From an uncultured Clostridia bacterium (GTDB taxonomy: Bacteria; Bacillota; Clostridia; Oscillospirales; Ruminococcaceae): DNA of 64,000 nt. The notes under the pieces are model-generated. The model was given only the letters and a program-made list of their open reading frames with translations. It was not told where the DNA came from and made no database searches. The stretch covers positions 1 to 64,000 of the forward strand of contig CANQOC010000010.1 in assembly GCA_947625375.1 (NCBI GenBank). The letters run 5' to 3'. Below are positions 33,948 to 40,773 of the stretch, one piece after another (position 1 is the first letter of the stretch; each line of letters begins with the position of its first letter). A program made the translations under genes and the position numbers.

Positions 33948-35342
33948 ATGAAAAGATTTCTGTCAGCAGTGCTTGCCGTGCTGATTTTGCTCGGGTGCGG
34001 GGCAATCGAGGCTTTCGCGGCGGACGCCGGAATCGGCGGACTTAAGGCAAAGGCGGCGGGTGAGAATAAAATCTCGCTGTCATGGACCGCGTCCGGTGCG
34101 GCGGAGTATACCGTAAACTGGAAGCGCTCGTCTTCCTCGGCGTGGAAGGTCGCCGGCACCACAAAAAAGACGTCCGCGACCGTCTCGGGACTGAGCGCCG
34201 GCATAAGCTATGACTTTAAGATTACGGCGGGCGGCGCCGAATCCGCAACCGTCACCGCAACGACGGCTCAGCCGTCCGAAAAAAAGCCGGCGGATACGTC
34301 CTCGTCGCCGAAAATCGAATCCGCGAAGGATACCGCCGCGAAAATGGGCGCGGGATATAACATCGGAAACACCTTTGACTCGCTCGGAAAGTGGCTCCCC
34401 TCGAACGCCTCGGTCTCACAGTTCGAGACCGCTTGGGGCAACCCCGTTCTGACCGAAGACTACATTAAAAAGCTCGCCTCGCTCGGCTTCGGCGCAATCC
34501 GTCTCCCCGTGACATGGGGACTTAACGCCGACTCGTCCGGAAATATCCGCAAGGAGTGGCTCGACCGCGTCCAACAGGTCGTCGACTGGATTGTCGACAG
34601 CGGAATGTACGTCATCATCAACGTCCACCACGACACCGGAACCGACGGCTGGATTCACGTTTCGGACAAGAGCTATGCCGCCGCGAAGGACCGCTTCGCG
34701 AACATCTGGAAACAGGTTGCCGAGCGCTTCAAGGATTACGGCAGCGAGGTCCTCTTTGAGTGCTTCAACGAAACGCTCAACGACGAAAACGACTGGAATT
34801 CCACTAAAAAGGCGGACTATGACATCATCCTGAAATATGAACAGCTCTTTGTCGACACCGTCAGAAAGACCGGCGGAAACAACGCCGAGCGCAACCTTAT
34901 CCTCAACACCTATGCCGCTTCGAGCAACCCCGGAATCATCAACAGCTTTAAGCTCCCGAAGGACACGACCGAGGGGCACATGATGATGGAGGTCCACAAC
35001 TATGACCCGCAGGGGTTCACTTGGGACGACGCGACTTGGACAACTATGCGCTCGACATGGGGCACCGACGAGGACAAGCGCAACATCGACAACTTTATGA
35101 ACATTCTTTCGGCACAGGCCGAAAAGCTCGGAGTCCCCGCGATTGTCGGCGAATTCGGCTCTGTCGACAAAAAGAACGACAACGAGCGCGCCGAGCACGC
35201 CGGATATTTCGTCGCGGCGGCGAAGAAAAAGGGAATCGTCTGCTTCTTCTGGGACGACGGCGCAAAGTTTAACCTCATCGACCGCAAGACCTGCAAGGTG
35301 CTCCACAGCTCGATAGTAAAGGCTCTCGTCGACAATGCCTGA
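33948..35342 (+). CDS. Secreted GH5 endoglucanase with FnIII domain
   Basis: A 464-residue secreted hydrolase. Residues 1-26 are a classical signal peptide ending near AFAAD. A fibronectin type III domain spans about 28-105, and a Pro/Ser/Lys-rich linker follows to about 130. The GH5 catalytic domain begins at GYNIGNTFDSLG. Acid/base is E275 in FECFNETLND and nucleophile E402 in IVGEFGS; YVIINVHHD is the conserved His strand. It would cut beta-1,4-glucan outside the cell. No dockerin or anchoring motif is present. AAGGAGG precedes the ATG. Confidence 0.92.
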   Translation: MKRFLSAVLAVLILLGCGAIEAFAADAGIGGLKAKAAGENKISLSWTASGAAEYTVNWKRSSSSAWKVAGTTKKTSATVSGLSAGISYDFKITAGGAESATVTATTAQPSEKKPADTSSSPKIESAKDTAAKMGAGYNIGNTFDSLGKWLPSNASVSQFETAWGNPVLTEDYIKKLASLGFGAIRLPVTWGLNADSSGNIRKEWLDRVQQVVDWIVDSGMYVIINVHHDTGTDGWIHVSDKSYAAAKDRFANIWKQVAERFKDYGSEVLFECFNETLNDENDWNSTKKADYDIILKYEQLFVDTVRKTGGNNAERNLILNTYAASSNPGIINSFKLPKDTTEGHMMMEVHNYDPQGFTWDDATWTTMRSTWGTDEDKRNIDNFMNILSAQAEKLGVPAIVGEFGSVDKKNDNERAEHAGYFVAAAKKKGIVCFFWDDGAKFNLIDRKTCKVLHSSIVKALVDNA

Positions 35343-35400
35343 AATAGTGCACAGAATTGACCGGCGTGTTTTGTATTACATGACGAAAATTCAAAAGCCC

Positions 35401-35434
35401 TTGACTTTTTGACAGAATTGTGTAAAAATATAAC
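35401..35434 (+). promoter_or_regulatory. Promoter region of the secreted Ala/Pro-rich protein
   Basis: TTGACT and an overlapping TTGACA (35409-35414) precede TATAAC (35429-35434). The spacing to the perfect -35 is shorter than usual (14 bp), so the exact hexamer pair is uncertain. Confidence 0.45.
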
Positions 35435-35487
35435 TGTAGTTTGCGGGAAACCGCGCTATCATCAATTCAAAATTTGGAGGAATAATC

Positions 35488-36081
35488 ATGAAAAAAATTC
35501 TTGCAGTTGTCATGGCCGCCGTAATGGTCATGGCGCTCAGTGTTACCGCTTTCGCCGAGGAGTATAAGGACACCGTCCCCGCCGACAAGGAATGGTGGTA
35601 TGAGATTCCGATTCTCACTATCATTCCCGAAGCCGACCTCGCCGGTCATTCCACCCTTACCTTCAGCGTTGACTGCAACTTCACCGTCGGATATGTAGAC
35701 GGCACCGATTGGGTACAGGCCGACGCCGGCACCACCCCGATTACCATCGACCTCTCGACCGCCGTCATCAACGCCGACTGCAAGGTCTGTGTCTCCGCTT
35801 CCGCCGGAACCGAGTTCACCGTAACCTATACCTTCGACGAGGGCGCAGCTCCCGCTGCCGATGCCGCTCCTGCCGCTGACGAGGCCGCTGCCGACGAAAC
35901 CGTCGAGGCCCCTGCTGACGACGAAACCGTCGAGGCTCCTGCCGCCGACACCGAGGCACCCGCTGCCGAGGAAGCTCCCGCCGCCGAGGCTCCCGCTGCC
36001 GCTCCTTCGACCGGCATCGCCCTCGCGGTTATCCCCGCCGTCATCGCGATGGCCGCTGTCGCTGTCTCCAAGAAGCACTGA
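35488..36081 (+). CDS. Secreted, wall-anchored-like protein with PSTG tail
   Basis: A 197-residue protein of unknown family. It has a signal peptide (about 1-25, ending TAFAEEY), a beta-rich globular domain of about 90 residues, then an Ala/Pro/Glu repeat spacer (about 115-170, units like APAAD and ETVEAPA). It ends in APSTG, a hydrophobic helix and a short KKH tail. This tail has the layout of a sortase signal with a non-LPxTG motif, or could simply be a membrane anchor. A strong ribosome site (GGAGG) precedes it. It may be an abundant surface protein; ligand unknown. Confidence 0.7.
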   Translation: MKKILAVVMAAVMVMALSVTAFAEEYKDTVPADKEWWYEIPILTIIPEADLAGHSTLTFSVDCNFTVGYVDGTDWVQADAGTTPITIDLSTAVINADCKVCVSASAGTEFTVTYTFDEGAAPAADAAPAADEAAADETVEAPADDETVEAPAADTEAPAAEEAPAAEAPAAAPSTGIALAVIPAVIAMAAVAVSKKH

Positions 36082-36102
36082 CAGTAAGGATTAAGTATGA
36101 TA

Positions 36103-36129
36103 AAAGCCCCGCCGATTGGCGGGGTTTTT
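36103..36129 (+). terminator. Terminator after the PSTG protein gene
   Basis: CCCCGCC-GATT-GGCGGGG followed by TTTTT. Confidence 0.85.
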
Positions 36130-36148
36130 CGTTGTCTGCGCATATTGC

Positions 36149-36180
36149 ACAAAAATAAGAGCACCCCTTCCGGAGTGCTC
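36149..36180 (-). terminator. Terminator after ilvE
   Basis: On the minus strand GAGCACTCC...GGGGTGCTC is followed by TTATTTTTG. Confidence 0.8.
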
Positions 36181-36193
36181 TTTACTTTTACTC

Positions 36194-37261
36194 TCAGACC
36201 GTAACTCTCCAGCCGTAGGGGTCGTCCTTCTTGCCCCACTGGATACCGGTCAGCTCGTCATAGAGGCGCTGGGTCAGCTCGCCGATTTTGCCGCCGCCGA
36301 TTTCGATGACGTCGTTCTTATAGCGGAGCTTTCCGACCGGCGAGACGACCGCAGCCGTGCCGGTGCCGAAGACCTCTTCGAGCGCGCCCGAATGAGCCGC
36401 CTCGATAAGCTCGTCGACCGAAATTCTTCTCTCCTCGACCTCATATCCCCAGTCGCGGCAGAGGTGGAGAATCGAGTCGCGGGTGATTCCGGGGAGAATC
36501 GAGCCGTTGAGCATCGGCGTAACGACCTTGCCGCTGATTTTGAACGCGATGTTCATCGAGCCGACTTCCTCGATGTACTTTCTCTCGACGCCGTCGAGCC
36601 AGAGCGCCTGTGAATAGCCGCCGTCGTGGGCCTTGACCTGTGCCGCAAGGGAAGCGGCGTAGTTTCCGCCGGTCTTGGCGTATCCCATTCCGCCGCGAAC
36701 CGCCCTGACGTATTCGTCCTCAATCCAGATTCCGACCGGCTCGAGTCCGCTCTCATAGTAAGCGCCCGAGGGCGAGAGGATTATGATGAACATATATGTC
36801 TTCGACGGAGCGACGCCGAGGTGAGCGTCGGTCGAAATCACGAACGGGCGGATATAGAGCGATGTCCCCTCTTCATAGGGCACCCACGCGCGGTCGACGT
36901 CGACGACGGCCTTTACCGCCTGTACAAAGTCGTCCTCGGGAATGTGCGGTATGCAAAGCCTTGTGTTCGAGTTGTTCGCGCGCTTTGCGTTCATGTCCGG
37001 TCTGAAGAGATAGACGTCGCCGTTCGCTCCGCGGTATGCCTTAAGTCCCTCGAACATCTCCTGTCCGTAGTGCAGGACCATCGCGGCGGGACTCAGGGTG
37101 ATGTCTCCGAACGGGACAATCCGCGGGTCATGCCAGCCTTTTCCCTCGGTATAGTTCATGATGAACATATGGTCGGTAAAAATGTGTCCGAAGCCGAGAG
37201 GCTCGCCCTTTGCGGGGATTTGCTTCGGCGACGTTGTCTTCTGAATTTTAATGTCGAGCAT
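36194..37261 (-). CDS. ilvE: Branched-chain amino acid aminotransferase
   Basis: A 355-residue class IV PLP enzyme that interconverts Ile, Leu and Val with their 2-oxoacids. Family features are HYGQEMFEGLKAY, the arginine-containing RPDMNAKRAN, the PLP lysine in MGYAKTGGNYAAS, and the EEVGSMNIAF and GSILPGITRDS phosphate-binding loops. Length is normal. It is transcribed alone from its own promoter but lies next to the VOR operon, whose product is the substrate it transaminates. Confidence 0.94.
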   Translation of the reverse strand: MLDIKIQKTTSPKQIPAKGEPLGFGHIFTDHMFIMNYTEGKGWHDPRIVPFGDITLSPAAMVLHYGQEMFEGLKAYRGANGDVYLFRPDMNAKRANNSNTRLCIPHIPEDDFVQAVKAVVDVDRAWVPYEEGTSLYIRPFVISTDAHLGVAPSKTYMFIIILSPSGAYYESGLEPVGIWIEDEYVRAVRGGMGYAKTGGNYAASLAAQVKAHDGGYSQALWLDGVERKYIEEVGSMNIAFKISGKVVTPMLNGSILPGITRDSILHLCRDWGYEVEERRISVDELIEAAHSGALEEVFGTGTAAVVSPVGKLRYKNDVIEIGGGKIGELTQRLYDELTGIQWGKKDDPYGWRVTV

Positions 37262-37298
37262 AGTTGTTTCCTCCTGTAAGATTCGGTTTCCGGCATAT

Positions 37299-37327
37299 AT
37301 TATAATACCGTTTTCGCGTCAATGCAA
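37299..37327 (-). promoter_or_regulatory. Promoter of ilvE
   Basis: On the minus strand TTGCAT, 17 bp, TATAAT. Confidence 0.65.
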
Positions 37328-37345
37328 CACTTTATACCAAAAAAT

Positions 37346-37882
37346 TTATCCTTCAAAGGAATATCCCGCCTCGATTGCCTTGAGGTTTGCGTCGATAAGG
37401 TCCTGATGCTTTGCCGAAACGGTCTTCGCGAGGGCGTCTCTTAAGCCGTCCATGCTTATAACGCCGGTTTCGCGGATAACCTTTCCAATCATAATCATGT
37501 TCGCGAGAGTCGGTATTCCGAGGCCGCGCGCCATCTTTGTCGCCGGAATATAGAACGCCGAGATGTCGCTTCTTTCGCTCTTTCTGTCGATGAGCGTCGA
37601 GTCGACAAAGGCATATCCGCCCGGGACGACCGCGTTTTCGTACTTGTCGAACGAGGGAAGGTTCATGACCACCAGAATGTCGGGGTCGTGGACAATCGGC
37701 GAGCCGACCGGGGTGTCGCTGACGATTACCGAGCAGTTCGCGGTGCCGCCGCGCATCTCGGGGCCGTACGACGGGAGCCAGCTTATCTGTTTCTCCTCGG
37801 TCAGACCTTTATAAGCGAGGACTTTTCCGGCAAAGAGGACTCCCTGTCCGCCGAAGCCGGCGATGAGTATCTGTGTATACAT
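37346..37882 (-). CDS. 2-oxoacid:ferredoxin oxidoreductase, gamma subunit
   Basis: A 178-residue subunit with the opening IAGFGGQGVLFAGKVLAYKG and the GPEMRGGTANCSVIVSD motif of the POR/KOR/VOR gamma family. It contacts CoA and the thiamine site in the complex. The ATG at 37882 is chosen because GGAGTGACA precedes it. It starts three bases after the beta subunit stop and is the last gene of the operon. Confidence 0.9.
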   Translation of the reverse strand: MYTQILIAGFGGQGVLFAGKVLAYKGLTEEKQISWLPSYGPEMRGGTANCSVIVSDTPVGSPIVHDPDILVVMNLPSFDKYENAVVPGGYAFVDSTLIDRKSERSDISAFYIPATKMARGLGIPTLANMIMIGKVIRETGVISMDGLRDALAKTVSAKHQDLIDANLKAIEAGYSFEG

Positions 37883-37884
37883 TG

Positions 37885-38637
37885 TCACTCCGCCTCCTTT
37901 GCCGATTTATCGCGGTAGACGCCGAGGGGATAATAGGGAATCATGTCGCTTTCGACCCAGTCGAGCGCCTTCTGCGGGGTCATGCCCCAGTTTGTCGGAC
38001 AGCTCGAAACGACCTCAATCAGCGAGAAACCCTTCCCCTCAATCTGATTCTGAAACGCCTTTTTGATTGCCTTTTTCGCCTTCATCACGTTCTTTACGTT
38101 GTTGACCGCGACCCGCTCGATGTATTCGGGGGCGTCGAGTCCCGAGAGAAGCTCGCAGACCTTGATGGGATATCCGACGGTCTTGACGTCGCGGCCGTAG
38201 GGCGAGGTCTGTGTGACCTGTCCGGGGAGGGAGGTCGGCGCCATCTGTCCGCCGGTCATGCCGTAGATTGCGTTGTTGACGAATATTACGGTGATGTTCT
38301 CGTTTCTCGTCGCGGCGTGGACGGTCTCGGCCATGCCGATTGACGCAAGGTCGCCGTCCCCCTGATATGTGAATATAATCCTGTCCGGCATAGCGCGCTT
38401 AAGTCCCGTCGCGACAGCGGGGGCGCGCCCGTGAGCCGCCTCGACCATGTCGCAGGAGAAATAGTCATAAGACATTACCGCACAGCCGACCGGCGCGACT
38501 CCGACGGTCCTGTCGAGGATTCCGAGGCTGTCGATAGCCTCGGCGACAAGCCTGTGTATAATTCCGTGGGTGCAGCCGGGGCAATAGTGAAGCGGCGCGT
38601 CGGTCAGCGCCTTCGGCTTTGAAAATACAACCGCCAT
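37885..38637 (-). CDS. 2-oxoacid:ferredoxin oxidoreductase, beta (TPP) subunit
   Basis: A 250-residue thiamine-diphosphate-binding subunit. CPGCTHGIIHRLVAE is the conserved N-terminus. The TPP magnesium motif is seen in FTYQGDGDLASIGMAE..., with the NNAIYGMTGGQMAPTS partner. It catalyses oxidative decarboxylation or reductive carboxylation with ferredoxin. Its ATG overlaps the alpha subunit stop (TGATG). Confidence 0.92.
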   Translation of the reverse strand: MAVVFSKPKALTDAPLHYCPGCTHGIIHRLVAEAIDSLGILDRTVGVAPVGCAVMSYDYFSCDMVEAAHGRAPAVATGLKRAMPDRIIFTYQGDGDLASIGMAETVHAATRNENITVIFVNNAIYGMTGGQMAPTSLPGQVTQTSPYGRDVKTVGYPIKVCELLSGLDAPEYIERVAVNNVKNVMKAKKAIKKAFQNQIEGKGFSLIEVVSSCPTNWGMTPQKALDWVESDMIPYYPLGVYRDKSAKEAE

Positions 38638-39698
38638 CAGAATTCTCCTCCTTCCGCTTTCTCAATCGCCGAAAGAACCTCGTCGGGCGAGGGTATCATT
38701 CCGCCGACTCTGTTGCAGAGGACGACCGGCTTTCTGCACTCCTCGGCAAGCCTTATGTCCTCAATCATCTGTCCCATCGAAAGCTCGACCGAAATAAATC
38801 CCTTGACCTTTTCGGCGGCCTTTTTGATTGCGTCCTTTGGGAAGGGCCAAAGGGTTATCGGGCGGATAAGTCCGGCCTTGATTCCCTTTGCGCGGGCGGC
38901 GTTGATTGCGTTTTTCGACACCCTTGCGGCAATTCCGAACGCGACGACACAGATGTCGGCGTCGTCGGTCAGATATTCCTCGACCATAACCTCGTTTTGC
39001 TCGACGAGCTTATATCTTTCGTATCTTTCGAGATTCTTCTTTTCAAGCTCCTCGGGGACGAGATAGAGCGAATTGATGATATTGTGCTCCCGCTTTCCGC
39101 CGGTTCCGGTCACCGCCCAAGGCTTTTCGACAAATCCGTCGGTCTTTTCCTCGGGAAGCTCGACCGGCTCCATCATCTGTCCGATGGTGCCGTCGGCAAG
39201 AAGCATCGCCGGCATGCGGTATTTATCGGCGAGGTCGAACGCCTTTGAGGTGAGGTCGGCCATCTCCTGCACCGAAGCCGGAGCGAGGACGATAAGGCGA
39301 TAGTCGCCGTGACCTCCGCCCTTTGTCGCCTGGAAATAGTCCGACTGCGACGGCTGGATTCCGCCGAGACCGGGTCCGCCGCGCTGTACGTTGACGATGA
39401 GCGCGGGAAGGTCGCTTCCGGCGAGATAGGAAATCCCCTCCTGTTTGAGCGAGACTCCGGGGCTCGAGCTCGAGGTCATGACCCGCTTTCCGGCGCTCGA
39501 TACTCCGTAGACCATGTTTATCGCCGAGATTTCGCTTTCGGCCTGTAAGAACGTCCCGCCGATTTTCGGCATTCTCTTCGCCATATAAGCGGCGACCTCG
39601 GTCTGCGGGGTAATCGGATAGCCGAAATAGTGACGGCAGCCGGAGCGGATTGCCGATTCGGCAATAGCCTCGTTGCCCTTCATCAGTACCTTTGCCAT
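38637..39698 (-). CDS. vorB: 2-oxoacid:ferredoxin oxidoreductase, alpha subunit (VorB-like)
   Basis: A 353-residue subunit. It starts with MKGNEAIAESAIRSGCRHYF then GYPITPQTE, the VorB/KorA-type alpha N-terminus, and has the SSSPGVSLKQEGISYLAG and QRGGPGLGG blocks. The overall pattern is that usually named 3-methyl-2-oxobutanoate dehydrogenase VorB in clostridia. Pairing with ilvE and an acyl-CoA synthetase supports a branched-chain 2-oxoacid substrate over 2-oxoglutarate, but sequence alone does not prove it. Confidence 0.88.
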   Translation of the reverse strand: MAKVLMKGNEAIAESAIRSGCRHYFGYPITPQTEVAAYMAKRMPKIGGTFLQAESEISAINMVYGVSSAGKRVMTSSSSPGVSLKQEGISYLAGSDLPALIVNVQRGGPGLGGIQPSQSDYFQATKGGGHGDYRLIVLAPASVQEMADLTSKAFDLADKYRMPAMLLADGTIGQMMEPVELPEEKTDGFVEKPWAVTGTGGKREHNIINSLYLVPEELEKKNLERYERYKLVEQNEVMVEEYLTDDADICVVAFGIAARVSKNAINAARAKGIKAGLIRPITLWPFPKDAIKKAAEKVKGFISVELSMGQMIEDIRLAEECRKPVVLCNRVGGMIPSPDEVLSAIEKAEGGEF

Positions 39699-39708
39699 AA
39701 TATCCCTC

Positions 39709-39915
39709 CTACTTTTCGACCGTGATTACACAGTCGGGGCACATCATCGCACAGCTTGCGCACCCGACGCATTTGGATTCGTCGGTTATACCGGCGGGCG
39801 AATGTCCTTTTTTGTTGATTTTGTCCTTTTCAAGAACGATGAGTCCGAGCGGACAGGCGTTCACGCAGAGTCCGCAGCCTTTACAGACGTCCTTCAAAAA
39901 CGTAAGCTTTGCCAT
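39709..39915 (-). CDS. 2-oxoacid oxidoreductase delta subunit, 2x[4Fe-4S] ferredoxin
   Basis: A 68-residue ferredoxin-like subunit with two Cys-x2-Cys-x2-Cys-x3-Cys-P clusters (CKGCGLCVNACP and CVGCASCAMMCP). It passes electrons between the TPP site and soluble ferredoxin. The ATG at 39915 follows GGAGGAATATC. It lies 10 bp before the alpha gene. Confidence 0.93.
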   Translation of the reverse strand: MAKLTFLKDVCKGCGLCVNACPLGLIVLEKDKINKKGHSPAGITDESKCVGCASCAMMCPDCVITVEK

Positions 39916-39931
39916 GATATTCCTCCGATTC

Positions 39932-40591
39932 TTATAATATATCAAAATACCTTTTCTGAAGCGTTATCGGCACGACGCCCTTAAGTCCGAGCCTTTCGCA
40001 AAGACCCTTTTCGGCCGCCGTATAAAGAAGCGGGAGCGACGACAGCTCACAGAGCTCTTCGGACAGCCGAATCCCCTCCTCGACGGTCGCGAGGTCGGTC
40101 AGCCGCCCGAGGTTGGTGTTATTCACCACCGCGGTAAAGGGGATTCCCCCCGCCGCCTCGATTTCGCGCATCACTTCGAGCGCCTCCTCGGGCGTCCGGG
40201 TCAGCGGGCGCATGAAGTTGGCGACAAAAATCATCTCGTAGTCGTTCTCCTCGAGGATATAGGGCGTAAACCTCCCGAGGGCATATGCCCCGCGGTCGTC
40301 GCCGCCGATGTCGAGTACGGCGTATCGCGAGCGGTTCTGTACAACTCCGTAAAGCTCGGCGGGAAGCGCCGGAAGGTCGACGTTGGAGTTTGCGTATTCC
40401 GGGGAAACGACCTCGATTCCCGCGGCGGTGAGCTCTTCAATCGAGTCCTTTGTCCGAAAATACGGGTTGACGATGTCGAGGTCGGCGATGACCACCCGCT
40501 CATGCTCCTTTCTGAGCATAAGCGCCCAGTTGACCGCAAGATTTGTCTTGCCGGAGCCGTAATGCCCGGCGAAAAGAGTTACCCTTTTCAT
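39932..40591 (-). CDS. P-loop ATPase/GTPase of unknown role in the VOR operon
   Basis: A 219-residue SIMIBI-class NTPase. It has a Walker A GHYGSGKTN, a switch region IADLDIVNPYFRTKD, a Walker B-like YAVLDIGGDDRG and a VVNNTNLG base-recognition segment. Similar proteins are found beside ferredoxin oxidoreductase genes, where cofactor or cluster loading is suspected. It begins at ATG 40591, three bases after the GNAT fragment stop, and ends 16 bp before the ferredoxin subunit start. Function unproven. Confidence 0.8.
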   Translation of the reverse strand: MKRVTLFAGHYGSGKTNLAVNWALMLRKEHERVVIADLDIVNPYFRTKDSIEELTAAGIEVVSPEYANSNVDLPALPAELYGVVQNRSRYAVLDIGGDDRGAYALGRFTPYILEENDYEMIFVANFMRPLTRTPEEALEVMREIEAAGGIPFTAVVNNTNLGRLTDLATVEEGIRLSEELCELSSLPLLYTAAEKGLCERLGLKGVVPITLQKRYFDIL

Positions 40592-40593
40592 AT

Positions 40594-40773
40594 TCACCTC
40601 TCGATATCGGTTATATATCTTATCTCGTTGAAAGGAGCGGTCTTTTCGGCGCTCATGCCGTCAAGACAGCTGTCGGGCAGAAGACCGCGATAGGTCTCCT
40701 GCCGGCAGGTGTAATGAAGCCTCCCGACCGCCTCGGCGTCCTCGGGGCAGGCATATCCGAGTATGACGTTCAT
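40594..40773 (-). CDS. 59-residue GNAT-like N-terminal fragment
   Basis: The frame begins at an ATG that overlaps the synthetase stop codon (TGATG) and ends three bases before the P-loop gene. Its product (YACPEDAEAVGRLHYTCRQE, then TYRGLLPDSCLDGMSAEK) matches only the first third of GNAT acetyltransferases, lacking the acetyl-CoA loop. It is either a decayed gene kept for translational coupling or a true small protein. The tight junctions argue that it is translated. Confidence 0.6.
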   Translation of the reverse strand: MNVILGYACPEDAEAVGRLHYTCRQETYRGLLPDSCLDGMSAEKTAPFNEIRYITDIER

